DNA of 64,000 nucleotides from Sva-07 sp041685755. GTDB lineage: Bacteria; Actinomycetota; Acidimicrobiia; Acidimicrobiales; Ilumatobacteraceae. Under the pieces are notes generated by a model, which was given only the letters and a program-made list of their open reading frames with translations, ran no database searches and was not told the DNA's origin. Of this stretch, positions 52,733 through 63,376 are shown in pieces; the first letter of the stretch is position 1, and each line of letters starts with the position of its first letter. The stretch spans positions 1 through 64,000 of the forward strand of contig JAWLFC010000004.1 in assembly GCA_041685755.1 (NCBI GenBank), read 5' to 3'. Position numbers and translations under genes: made by a program.

Positions 52733-53838
52733 GTCCAGGTCCTCCAGCGGCGGACGAACTCGCGGGCGTCGTGAGCAGCGAGCGCGATTCCTGGTCCGTC
52801 GGTGGCGTCCTCGCCGACGCGCACGAGCGCCATCCGCTCGGTGTCGGCGAACCGGCTCGACGGACCGGTCGGGCCGGTGACGAACACGACCGAGGTGTGG
52901 TCGAAACCACCGGTGAAGAGCGCGCCGATCGGCAGGAGGTCGTGCGGTTGCGACTGTGGAACGGGCGTCAGCAGATCGAGCACGGCGGCGTCGGTGACGA
53001 GCGGCGTCGGCCGCCCGGCGAGTTCGCGGTCGGTGGTGCGAACGACGACGTCGAGGCCGGTGCGGATCGCATGGACCGCCAAGGTCGCGGTCACGTCCAC
53101 CATCTCCTCGAAGTCCGCCGGCGTCGCAACCGTCGGGGACGTGTCGAGCACGATCGTGAACTCCGGTCGGCGCACCTCGACGTGTTCGCGCACCATGAGG
53201 GTGCCGGTGCGCGCCGTCGTCGGCCAGTGGATCATCCGCGGGTCGTCACCCGTCACGTACTCGCGCATCGAGACGAAGCCCGACATCGGATCGGCCGTCG
53301 CCCGGCGGAGCACCGATTCGTTCTCGACCACCCGCACCGCACCCTGTGGACCGACGAGGTCGTAGACCTTGGGGTGCACGATCACCGATGCCGACCGGTC
53401 GTCGCGCCGACGACCCACGCTGAGCCAGAAGGGGTCCACGCGTTCGATGTCCAACGGGCCGACGGCGAACACGCCGCGTCGGTGCGTGGGGATCGCCCCC
53501 CTGACGGTCACCTCGGCACCGGGAGCGACCGGCGGAGCCGCCAACCGGGTGGCGGCGTCGTCGCAGCGGTCGATGATCGTCGCTCGTCCGGAGCGGAACC
53601 GCGTGGTGTTGCGGATGCGGTAGTCGACGAGGACCGGATCGCTGCGGGGCACGCGAACGGCGACGAGGCGACGGGTGACCGTTGCCCGCAGTGGACGCTG
53701 CGAGACCCAGATCGCGACCAGCAGCAGGGCGCCGACGGCGACCGCACCGACGACGAGTTCCTCGTAGTGCCACCGCCATCCGGCCACGCCGAGCACGACG
53801 GCGGCGAGGACCGCTCCGAGGCCCGATCGGGTCAGCAC
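52729..53838 (-). CDS. DUF58 domain protein
   Basis: A 369-residue protein with two N-terminal membrane helices (GLGAVLAAVVLGVAGW and LVVGAVAVGALLLVAIWV) followed by a beta-sandwich and the DUF58 signature MREYVTGDDPRMIHWPTTARTG, ending in a von Willebrand A-like fold (FTIVLDTSPTVATP). DUF58 proteins occur with MoxR ATPases and usually with transglutaminase-like proteins, but their exact biochemical role is not established. GTG 53838 starts two bases after the moxR stop, and the stop overlaps the next gene. It lacks a visible complete MIDAS motif: DTSPT replaces DxSxS. Confidence 0.88.
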   Translation of the reverse strand: MLTRSGLGAVLAAVVLGVAGWRWHYEELVVGAVAVGALLLVAIWVSQRPLRATVTRRLVAVRVPRSDPVLVDYRIRNTTRFRSGRATIIDRCDDAATRLAAPPVAPGAEVTVRGAIPTHRRGVFAVGPLDIERVDPFWLSVGRRRDDRSASVIVHPKVYDLVGPQGAVRVVENESVLRRATADPMSGFVSMREYVTGDDPRMIHWPTTARTGTLMVREHVEVRRPEFTIVLDTSPTVATPADFEEMVDVTATLAVHAIRTGLDVVVRTTDRELAGRPTPLVTDAAVLDLLTPVPQSQPHDLLPIGALFTGGFDHTSVVFVTGPTGPSSRFADTERMALVRVGEDATDGPGIALAAHDAREFVRRWRTWT

Positions 53839-53840
53839 GT

Positions 53841-54791
53841 TCAGCCCTCTCGGGTACGCGGCACCGGAATCTCGTCGACGAGATCGGCGAGCACGCTCTC
53901 GATGCGGGCGCCGCGCAACTCCGCTTCGGGCGTCAGCGCCATGCGGTGGGAGCACACCGGGCCGACGACGGCCTTGACGTCGTCGGGGGTCACGTAGTCA
54001 CGTTCGTCGGTGGCGGCGTAGGCGCGAGCGACGCGCAGGACGGTCAGCGTGCCGCGCGTCGACACCCCGAGGCGGAGGTCGGGGTGGGTTCGAGTGGCAC
54101 CGGCGATCCGGACGATGTAGTCGCTCACCGATCGGACGACGGTGATCTCGTCGATCTCGTCGATCACCCGGTCGAGTTCCTCGGGGTCGGTGACCGGGGC
54201 CAGGTCGTCGTCGTCACGGTGGCGGTGGAAGCCGTCGAGGATGTCGACCTCGGTGGCGGCGTCGGCGTAGCCGAGGGTCAGGCGCATGGCGAAGCGGTCG
54301 AGTTGCACGTCGGGCAACGGGAAGGTGCCCTGGAAGTCGCGGGGGTTCTGGGTGGCGATGACGAAGAAGGGTCGCGGCACCACACGGCTGACACCGTCGG
54401 CGGTCACCTGGCGTTCCTCCATCACCTCGAGCAGGGCCGACTGCGTCTTGGGGCTCCCGCGGTTGATCTCGTCGCCGATGAGGACGTTGGTGAAGACCGG
54501 GCCCTCGCGGAACGCGAACGTGCCGCCGCGCTGGTCGAACACCATGACGCCGGTGATGTCGGTCGGCAGGAGGTCGGGGGTGAACTGGACCCGCTTCCAG
54601 GTGCCGGCGATCGAGTTGGCGATCGCCTTGGCGAGGCTGGTCTTGCCGGTGCCGGGGACGTCGTCGAGGAGCAGATGGCCCTCGGTGAGCAGGCAACACA
54701 GGGCCAAGCGGATCTCGTCGCGTTTGCCGCGCACGACGCGGTCGACGTTGGTGAGCAATGCGTCGGCGACCGTGGCGGCGTGGAGCGACAT
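53841..54791 (-). CDS. MoxR-type AAA+ ATPase
   Basis: The 316-residue product is a MoxR ATPase: Walker A in LLLDDVPGTGKTSLAKAIAN, VQFTPDLLPTDITGVMVFD, Walker B VLIGDEINRGSPKTQSALLE with the MEERQVT segment, sensor 1 FVIATQNPRDFQGTF and the lid Arg region LGVSTRGTL. MoxR proteins are ATP-driven chaperones that act with neighbouring VWA or DUF58 proteins. I chose ATG 54791 because TACACT lies eight bases upstream and homology starts VADALLTNVDRVVRG; a Met 14 codons earlier is less likely. It heads the operon moxR-DUF58-tgpA. All catalytic residues are intact, unlike its transglutaminase-like partner. Confidence 0.92.
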   Translation of the reverse strand: MSLHAATVADALLTNVDRVVRGKRDEIRLALCCLLTEGHLLLDDVPGTGKTSLAKAIANSIAGTWKRVQFTPDLLPTDITGVMVFDQRGGTFAFREGPVFTNVLIGDEINRGSPKTQSALLEVMEERQVTADGVSRVVPRPFFVIATQNPRDFQGTFPLPDVQLDRFAMRLTLGYADAATEVDILDGFHRHRDDDDLAPVTDPEELDRVIDEIDEITVVRSVSDYIVRIAGATRTHPDLRLGVSTRGTLTVLRVARAYAATDERDYVTPDDVKAVVGPVCSHRMALTPEAELRGARIESVLADLVDEIPVPRTREG

Positions 54792-54799
54792 CGTCGTGA

Positions 54800-54805
54800 A
54801 GTGTA
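54800..54805 (-). promoter_or_regulatory. -10 box (TACACT) of the moxR operon
   Basis: TACACT on the minus strand lies eight bases before ATG 54791 in the gap after the SWIM gene, supporting an independent leaderless transcript. Confidence 0.45.
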
Positions 54806-54842
54806 CGTGCACCGCGAGCGCGAACTGGGTCACTCTGAGCAG

Positions 54843-55514
54843 TCAGTCCCAGTCGATGCGCAGGTGGGCGATGGCGTCGCGCAACACGACCGCGAGGTCG
54901 CGCGACCGGGGCAGCTCCGGCTCGATCCGCTCGATGTCCGCCACGTCGGGCAGGGTGGCGCCGTCGGGACATCGCAGCAGGTCGCCGAGCGGATCGTCGA
55001 GCACATCGGCCGGCTCCGGCGTCGCCTCGGAGACCTCGCCCGGTCGCACCAGCCGCAGATGCCGCCCTGCCCGTCCGGACCCGACCCCGACGCGCAGGGG
55101 GGTGTCGTCGTCGGTCGGGGACGATCGGTTGCGCCAGACGTCGAGGAGTTCGGGTTCGAGGAGGAACTCGTCGCTCAGCACGAACATCGCAGCCACGACG
55201 TGCTTGCACGCGTAGCCGTCCCAGTTGTGGTCGTCGGGACAGGTGCAGCGCGTGGAGATGTCACGCCGCAGCGGCATGCCGTCGCCGGCAGTCACCTCGA
55301 CCGACGCGATGTACGGGGTCGAGCGCGAGCCCTGGATCTCGCAGGTGACGACACCGGGTTCGATGACGATGTCGAGCACCGAGCCGTCCTTGGCGTACTG
55401 CTTGCCGCGTCGCAGCCGCGACGGGTCGCTCATCTCGGCGGCGAGCACCTTGATCATCGTCGCCGGTAGCCGGCCGGGATGGCTCGCTCCGAACGGTTTG
55501 CGCGGCCGACTCAT
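54843..55514 (-). CDS. SWIM zinc-finger protein paired with Snf2 helicase
   Basis: A 223-residue protein with a SWIM-type zinc finger, CTCPDDHNWDGYACKHVVAAM (Cys-x-Cys ... Cys-x-His), after an N-terminal region RLRRGKQYAKDGSVLDI typical of SWIM proteins. Such proteins commonly sit next to Swi2/Snf2 ATPases and are thought to guide DNA or RNA binding. The ATG overlaps the helicase stop (ATGA), and the two are one operon. The tail is rich in acidic and Pro residues and is not recognised. Direct partner function is inferred from the neighbourhood. Confidence 0.87.
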   Translation of the reverse strand: MSRPRKPFGASHPGRLPATMIKVLAAEMSDPSRLRRGKQYAKDGSVLDIVIEPGVVTCEIQGSRSTPYIASVEVTAGDGMPLRRDISTRCTCPDDHNWDGYACKHVVAAMFVLSDEFLLEPELLDVWRNRSSPTDDDTPLRVGVGSGRAGRHLRLVRPGEVSEATPEPADVLDDPLGDLLRCPDGATLPDVADIERIEPELPRSRDLAVVLRDAIAHLRIDWD

Positions 55515-58489
55515 GCGTCCGTCTCCAGAGTGACGAGGTCGCGCAGCTCGTCGGTCGACAGCTCCGAGAGCCATGCCTCGCCGGTGCCGACGACGGCGTC
55601 GGCGAGCTTGCGCTTGTCGTCGATCACCGCACCGATGCGTTCCTCGACGGTGCCTTCGCACACGAGCTTGTGCACGTTCACGGTGCGGTCTTGGCCGATG
55701 CGCCACGCGCGGTCGGTTGCCTGATCCTCGACGGCGGGGTTCCACCAGCGGTCGTAGTGGATGACCTGACTGGCGGCGGTCAGGTTGAGCCCGGTGCCGC
55801 CGGCCTTGAGCGACACGAGCAGCAGCGGCGGGCCCGAACCGTCCTGGAACGCGTCGACCATCCGGTCACGTCCGCCCCGGGAGACGCCGCCGTGGAGGAA
55901 CGGCGGATCGAAGCGGAACTGGTCGTCGACATGGGTGCGCAGCAGCTCGCCCATCTCGCGGAACTGCGTGAACACGAGCGCCCGCTCGCCGGCGTCGAGC
56001 AGTTCGGTGACCAACTCGTCGAAGCGGGTGAGCTTGCCGGAACGCCCGGCGAGGCGTGAGCCGTCACCGAGTGCGTGGGCGGGATGGTTGCAGACCTGCT
56101 TGAGGCGCATCAGTGCTGCCAGCACCAGCCCGCGGCGTTTCATGCCGCCGGTCTGCTCGGCGTCGGCGAGGAGCTGGTCGACCACCTGCTGATAGAGCGT
56201 GGCCTGCTCGCGGGTGAGCTTGGCGTAGGCGACCTGTTCGATCTTGTCGGGCAGGTCGGGGAGCAACCGTTTGTCGGCTTTGGTGCGTCGGAGGACGAAC
56301 GGCCGGGTGAGTCGTCGCAACCGGGCCGCGGCCAGGTCGTCGCCGTGTCGTTCGATCGGGCTCGAGAACTGCTCGCGGAACGTCTGCAGGCTGCCGAGCA
56401 GGCCGGGATTGACGGCATCGAGGATCGACCACAGCTCGCTCAACCGGTTCTCGACCGGGGTGCCGGTCAGCGCCAGCTTCTGGTGGGAGCGGAGTTGGCG
56501 GACGGCGCGGGCGGCCTTGGTGTTGGGGTTCTTGACCATCTGCGCCTCGTCGAGCACGACGGTCGACCAGTCGACGTCGCCCAGGTGCTCGAGGTCGCGG
56601 GGCAGGAGGCCGTAGGTGGTGATGACGAGCTGGCGCTCCGGGTCGGTCGAGAACAATGCGTCGTCGTCGCGCAGGCCCTGTGCCCGGTTGGCGCCGTGAT
56701 GGATCACCACGTCGAGCTTCGGGGTGAAGCGGGCCGCTTCCTGGCTCCAGTTGCGTACGACGCTGAGCGGGCACACCACGAGGTGCGGGCCGGGCCGCTC
56801 GAGCAGATGGGCGAGGGTCGTGGCGGTCTTGCCGAGGCCCATGTCGTCGGCGAGGCAGCCGCCGAGGCCGAGCTTGGCGAGGAACTGGAGCCAGGAGAGG
56901 GCGCGGCGCTGGTAGTGGCGGAGTTCGCCGACGAACTCCGGCGACTCGCGGGTCTCGTCGAGGCGTTCGTCGGGCAGCCCGGCGAGCAGGTTGCGCATCC
57001 AGTCGGCGTCGACCGCGGTCGGCGCGTCGCCGGTGTCGGCACCGTGGATCGAGATCGCCGGAGTGTCGTCGTCGCCGAGCTCGGCGTCGTTGGCGAGACG
57101 GAGCAGCTCGAGCGGGCTCACCTCGGCCTTGGTTGCCTGGAGCTCGGTCAGCTTGGCGCGCTTGCGACGCAGTTCGTCGGCATCGATGCGCACCCAGCGG
57201 TGGCCGGTGTGCAGCAGTGTCGCGCCGGCGGCTTCGGCGCGGGCGATCTCGATGTCGGAGATCTCGTCGTCGCCGACGACGAGCTTCCAGTCGACGAGGG
57301 CCTCCTTGCCGAACTGCTTCGTGCGGTCGTCGGGCGGTGTCGGTGTTGCTTCGCCGGCGACGTTGACTCGGGTGCGGATCAGGCGTTCGGGGCCGATCAG
57401 CTCGATGCCGAGGCGCTGCAGCTCGACCGGGGCCACGTCGAGGAAGTCCTCGGCGACCTCGAGGTCGAGTTCGATCTGGGTCGGTTCGTGCTGCACGGCC
57501 AGCTCGGCGAGACCGGGAACGATCGGCGCCACCTGCTCGACGGTGGTGCCGATGAGCTCGACCAGGGCGTCGAGGTGGCGCTCGTCCCTGGCGACTTCGA
57601 GCGCGGTGGCGCTGCGTTCCCACACGTCGTTGGCCGAGCACCATCGAGCGGTGTCGCGGTCGTCGACGAGCTCGAGGCGGACCATCCACGGGTCGCCGGG
57701 GTCGTCGTTGATGATCAGCCGCAGGCGGGGGACGACGACGGGTTCGCCGGCGGCGCGCCGGGCGTGACGATCGAGCTCGTCGCGGAGCTGGCGCAGTGCG
57801 GTGTCGAACTCGTCGCTGCCGCCGCGCACGACGTGGTCGGGCTTGGCGAGGGCGCCGAACGTGGCCCGCAGGGCCTGGACGCCGGCGCTGCGCTTGCGGC
57901 CGAGGTCGGCCTTCCAGCCGTACTGGTGCAGGAACGATCGTGCGATCCCGTCGACGAGTTGTCCGTACATGCTCGTGGCGTCGGCGTTCGATCCGGCAGT
58001 GCAGATCGGCGGCATCGAGGTGGTGAGCGCACCGAGCGTGGTGTCGATCGACTCGTTGGTGACCGGCCGCCAGCGGGCGACGGTGAAGGGACCCTCCTCG
58101 ACCACGACCGGCACGATGCGCCCGGCGGTCACGGTCCGTCGGGCGAGCTCGGCGAGGCGGGCGAACCACGCCAGGGAGTCCGAGAGATGGGGCTCCCCGG
58201 GCAGTTCGGAGAGCCAGACGGCGGTGCCCATGGCGTCGAGCTGCACCGAGGACGCGTGGAGCGTGGGGTGGCCGTCGAGGCCGATGCTGATGCGTCCGAT
58301 GGCGCCGTACGAGGCGGGGCTGTCGTGCCAGCCGGTGCGGGTGCCGTCGTCGTCGAGCACCCGGAACCCGCCGTACAACCACGCCATCGAGGCGGTGTCG
58401 ATGCCGTTCCAGCCCCACACGTACAACGCGCCGCTGCGCCACGTGCCCTGCGCCACGTATGGCGGCCGGTGACGTGTCAACGCAGCCAT
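55511..58489 (-). CDS. Swi2/Snf2-family DNA-dependent ATPase (helicase-like)
   Basis: The 992-residue protein has a long N-terminal domain (about residues 1-530, unique to the bacterial RapA-unlike Snf2 family with DUF3670-like sequence) and then a full Snf2 core: ADDMGLGKTATTLAHL, VCPLSVVRNW, VLDEAQMVKNPNTK, ALTGTPVENRLSELWSILD, FVLRRTKADK, ALVFTQFREM, VSLKAGGTGLNLT, and AWRIGQDRTVNVHK. It should move on duplex DNA to remodel protein-DNA complexes. I chose ATG 58489, seven bases after TAGCGT; GTG 58492 is three bases earlier. Its partner is the SWIM zinc-finger protein encoded next. Confidence 0.93.
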   Translation of the reverse strand: MAALTRHRPPYVAQGTWRSGALYVWGWNGIDTASMAWLYGGFRVLDDDGTRTGWHDSPASYGAIGRISIGLDGHPTLHASSVQLDAMGTAVWLSELPGEPHLSDSLAWFARLAELARRTVTAGRIVPVVVEEGPFTVARWRPVTNESIDTTLGALTTSMPPICTAGSNADATSMYGQLVDGIARSFLHQYGWKADLGRKRSAGVQALRATFGALAKPDHVVRGGSDEFDTALRQLRDELDRHARRAAGEPVVVPRLRLIINDDPGDPWMVRLELVDDRDTARWCSANDVWERSATALEVARDERHLDALVELIGTTVEQVAPIVPGLAELAVQHEPTQIELDLEVAEDFLDVAPVELQRLGIELIGPERLIRTRVNVAGEATPTPPDDRTKQFGKEALVDWKLVVGDDEISDIEIARAEAAGATLLHTGHRWVRIDADELRRKRAKLTELQATKAEVSPLELLRLANDAELGDDDTPAISIHGADTGDAPTAVDADWMRNLLAGLPDERLDETRESPEFVGELRHYQRRALSWLQFLAKLGLGGCLADDMGLGKTATTLAHLLERPGPHLVVCPLSVVRNWSQEAARFTPKLDVVIHHGANRAQGLRDDDALFSTDPERQLVITTYGLLPRDLEHLGDVDWSTVVLDEAQMVKNPNTKAARAVRQLRSHQKLALTGTPVENRLSELWSILDAVNPGLLGSLQTFREQFSSPIERHGDDLAAARLRRLTRPFVLRRTKADKRLLPDLPDKIEQVAYAKLTREQATLYQQVVDQLLADAEQTGGMKRRGLVLAALMRLKQVCNHPAHALGDGSRLAGRSGKLTRFDELVTELLDAGERALVFTQFREMGELLRTHVDDQFRFDPPFLHGGVSRGGRDRMVDAFQDGSGPPLLLVSLKAGGTGLNLTAASQVIHYDRWWNPAVEDQATDRAWRIGQDRTVNVHKLVCEGTVEERIGAVIDDKRKLADAVVGTGEAWLSELSTDELRDLVTLETDA

Positions 58490-58496
58490 CACATCG

Positions 58497-58502
58497 ACGC
58501 TA
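58497..58502 (-). promoter_or_regulatory. -10 box (TAGCGT) of the Snf2 gene
   Basis: TAGCGT on the minus strand lies seven bases from ATG 58489; no ribosome-binding site intervenes. Confidence 0.45.
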
Positions 58503-58536
58503 CCGACGCGCTGTCACATCGTTACGCCAGCGGTCG

Positions 58537-58577
58537 GGAAGACCCCGGGGTCACGGATCAGCGCCCCGGTGTCACGG

Positions 58578-58595
<18 letters not shown>
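58537..58595. repeat. Imperfect tandem repeat, about three 20-21-base copies
   Basis: Three copies of a unit ending in GTCAC lie in a row (end points 58554, 58575, 58595), sharing the pattern GG-TCAGnnCCCCG-nTGTCAC. The last copy includes the stop codon of the monooxygenase-esterase gene and a GGTCAGACCC core also found at 40373-40382. Confidence 0.5.
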
Positions 58596-61160
<2,565 letters not shown>

Positions 61161-61262
61161 GTGTTGTCCCCTCCGTTGGAATTCCCCGGCCGACAGTGTC
61201 GCGCCCTCGCGTTGCGCGGCTCGACACGGAGGACGGACGAAGCGGCTCCGTGCTCCGGCGGG

Positions 61263-62264
61263 TCAGACGGTGACGGGGTCCATCGCGTCGGCGAGGAGGT
61301 CGACCGAGCGGAGGCGGGCATCGATCGCCGGCGACGCGTGCGCGGTGATCAGCTCGTCGACGCCGGCCCGGTGGGCGAACTCGTCGAGGTACGCCCTGAC
61401 CCGCTCGGGGGTGCCGACGGCGGAGTAGTGCATCATCTGGGCGATCTGCTGGCCCTGTGGGGACGCGAGCAGCGCGTCTGCTTCGTCGTCGGTGAGGTCG
61501 CGACGCGGCTGCACGAAGCGGGCGATCCGGGTGCGGCGTACCGTGGTCCACTGGTCGAGCGCCTCGTCGTCGGAATCGGCGGCGATGACGTTCACCCCGG
61601 CGATCGCGTACGGCTCGGCGAGCTGTTCGGAGGGCTGGAACTCGCGCCGGTAGATCTCGATCGCGTCGAGCAGCGCCGCGGGCGCGAAGTGCGAGGCGAA
61701 CGCGTACGGCAGGCCGAGCATCGCGGCGAGGCGGGCACCGAACAGCGACGAGCCGAGGATGTAGAGCGGCACGTTCGTGCCGGCACCGGGCACGGCGACC
61801 ACGCCGGGGATCCGGGAGTGGCCGGTGAGATATCCCTGCAGTTCGAGCACGTCGTCGGGGAACCGGTCCGACGAGTGGGCGTCGCGCCGCATGGCCCGCA
61901 TCGTCGTCTGGTCACTGCCTGGTGCCCGTCCGAGTCCGAGGTCGATTCGTCCGGGATGCAGCGTGGCGAGCGTGCCGAACTGTTCGGCGATCACGAGCGG
62001 TGAGTGGTTGGGCAACATCACGCCGCCGGCACCGAGGCGGATCGTGGAGGTGTGGGCCGCCACGTGGGCGATCAGCACGCTCGTCGCCGACGACGCGATC
62101 GACGCCATGTTGTGGTGCTCGGCGTACCAGACCCGCCGGTACCCGCGTGCCTCGGCCCTCTGCGCGAGCGCCACGCTGTTGGCGAATGCATCGGCGGCGG
62201 TCTGGCCCCGTCCGATGATCGCCAGATCGAGGATCGACAACGCGGGCGAACGAGTGGCGGACAT
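61263..62264 (-). CDS. Luciferase-like monooxygenase (LLM class)
   Basis: The 333-residue protein matches alkanal-monooxygenase-like LLM enzymes of the MsnO8 type: LSILDLAIIGRGQTAADAF, YRRVWYAEHHNMASIASSAT, IRLGAGGVMLPNHSPLVIAEQF, HPGRIDLGLGRAPG and AFASHFAPAALLDAIEIYR. They use FMNH2 or F420H2 with oxygen on small organic substrates. It is 102 bases upstream of the monooxygenase-esterase gene on the same strand and may supply or share its pathway, though nothing in the sequence shows this. The start could be ATG 62264 or Met 62276; the first was chosen because homology begins LSILDLA shortly after it. Confidence 0.87.
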   Translation of the reverse strand: MSATRSPALSILDLAIIGRGQTAADAFANSVALAQRAEARGYRRVWYAEHHNMASIASSATSVLIAHVAAHTSTIRLGAGGVMLPNHSPLVIAEQFGTLATLHPGRIDLGLGRAPGSDQTTMRAMRRDAHSSDRFPDDVLELQGYLTGHSRIPGVVAVPGAGTNVPLYILGSSLFGARLAAMLGLPYAFASHFAPAALLDAIEIYRREFQPSEQLAEPYAIAGVNVIAADSDDEALDQWTTVRRTRIARFVQPRRDLTDDEADALLASPQGQQIAQMMHYSAVGTPERVRAYLDEFAHRAGVDELITAHASPAIDARLRSVDLLADAMDPVTV

Positions 62265-62290
62265 GCCGTCCAGCATGCCCCGATCAGACA

Positions 62291-62394
62291 GCGATGAGCG
62301 AAGCGCCGGTGGGTGGTCTGTTCGCTCATCGCAAGCGTCGGTATCACCCGAGCGATGAGCCAGGTGACGGTATGTGGCCCGTTCGCTCATCGCT
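62291..62394. repeat. Alternating inverted repeats of GCGATGAGC, four copies
   Basis: GCGATGAGCGAA at 62291-62302 is followed by its complement at 62321-62332. GCGATGAGC recurs at 62352-62360 and its complement at 62385-62393. The copies alternate in direction and start roughly every 30 bases, filling the divergent gap between the LLM and HdmA-like genes. Confidence 0.75.
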
Positions 62395-62410
62395 GGCGGG
62401 GCGGACTGGG

Positions 62411-62416
62411 TAGCGT
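62411..62416 (+). promoter_or_regulatory. -10 box (TAGCGT) of the HdmA-like gene
   Basis: TAGCGT lies six bases before GTG 62423; no ribosome-binding site is present. Confidence 0.45.
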
Positions 62417-62422
62417 TCGGGT

Positions 62423-63334
62423 GTGGGCCTGCAGGACGCACCGATCGCCGGGACGACGATCGAGCCGGCGCCGTACCTGCCGTTCATGGACGGCCCGGCG
62501 CCCGCGGGGCCCGAGGCGTTCCGGTGGCGACTCGGCGTGCGGCCGCTCGACCTCGCCGAGTGGATCGAACTCGGCCCCGATGCCGACGCAGCGATCCGGG
62601 CCAAGCCGCGCCTGATGGACGAGTTCCCCGACACGGTGTTCGCCGTGCTCGACGACGAGGTCGAGCGCGAGGCCCGGGAGGTCGCCGACGCCATGGTCGA
62701 GCACCTGCGCCAGCGCTGGCCCGAGCGCTACGGCGACGTCGCACTCGACGAGCATCTCCACCCCCTCGACGCCGCCGCTCGCCTGGTCCCCGAGGACCTC
62801 GTTCTCCTGGTCGAGCGCGGTGGTCGGCTCGTCTTCGGGGGCGGCTCGGTGTGTTTCCCGAACCGCTGGGACCTGCGTTCCAAGCTGGGTCTCACGATGG
62901 CCGAGGTCCATGCGCCGGTCGATCGCCTCAACGACCAGCTGGAAGCCCCGATCGACGGGTTCTTCCAGCGGCTCACCCCCGAGCGCAGCTTCTGGCGCCT
63001 CGGATGGGGGGTGCTGGACACGCCCGACTGGTACACGCCCGTCGACGGCACGGCGACACCACGACCGTCGCCGTGCCCGTCGCCGGCGGCCATGTACCTG
63101 CGCGTCGAGCGTGAGACGCTGAGGAGGTTCGCGAACACGAGGTGTGTGCTGTTCACGATCCGCACCTACGTGACGCCGATCCTGCGGGCGGCGCCGTCGC
63201 CCGAGGTGGCGATGCGGTTGGCGGCGGCGCTCGATTCGCTCCCCGCCGACGTCCGGGCCTACAAGGACCTGGTGGCGGTCGCCGACGATCTGGCAGCTCG
63301 TGTCCGCCACCCTGTGGACAACGGCATTTCCTGA
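62423..63334 (+). CDS. DUF3445 protein, heme-dependent oxidative N-demethylase (HdmA)-like
   Basis: The 303-residue protein matches DUF3445, founded on the alpha subunit of the heme-dependent oxidative N-demethylase: PYLPFMDGPAPAGPEAFRWR near the N-terminus, LDLAEWIELGPD, LVFGGGSVCFPNRWDLRSKLG, and RSFWRLGWGVLDTPDWYTP. Members use a PAS-like domain to bind heme. Activity on dimethylamine is known for one member only, and most homologues are uncharacterised, so the substrate here is open. GTG 62423 follows a -10 box by six bases. The gene is divergent from the LLM gene with an inverted-repeat array between. It ends just before the clpB operator. Confidence 0.82.
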   Translation: MGLQDAPIAGTTIEPAPYLPFMDGPAPAGPEAFRWRLGVRPLDLAEWIELGPDADAAIRAKPRLMDEFPDTVFAVLDDEVEREAREVADAMVEHLRQRWPERYGDVALDEHLHPLDAAARLVPEDLVLLVERGGRLVFGGGSVCFPNRWDLRSKLGLTMAEVHAPVDRLNDQLEAPIDGFFQRLTPERSFWRLGWGVLDTPDWYTPVDGTATPRPSPCPSPAAMYLRVERETLRRFANTRCVLFTIRTYVTPILRAAPSPEVAMRLAAALDSLPADVRAYKDLVAVADDLAARVRHPVDNGIS

Positions 63335-63350
63335 TATACTGACACTCAAG
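63330..63350 (+). promoter_or_regulatory. HAIR-like operator and extended -10 of clpB
   Basis: CCTGATA-N7-ACTCAAG matches the HspR-associated repeat at 11 of 14 positions, with the right half perfect. Inside it lies TGATATACT (63332-63340), an extended -10 box, so HspR binding would cover the promoter. A CTTGAAC half site follows at 63354-63360. The gene product is a known HspR target in actinobacteria. Confidence 0.7.
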
Positions 63351-63376
63351 TTTCTTGAACGCGAGAGAAGGACATC

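Noticed and set aside
42983..54791. Complete type VII secretion system
   Set aside because: Only an EccC-like degenerate protein is present; no WXG100, EccB, EccD, EccE or mycosin gene was found in the window.
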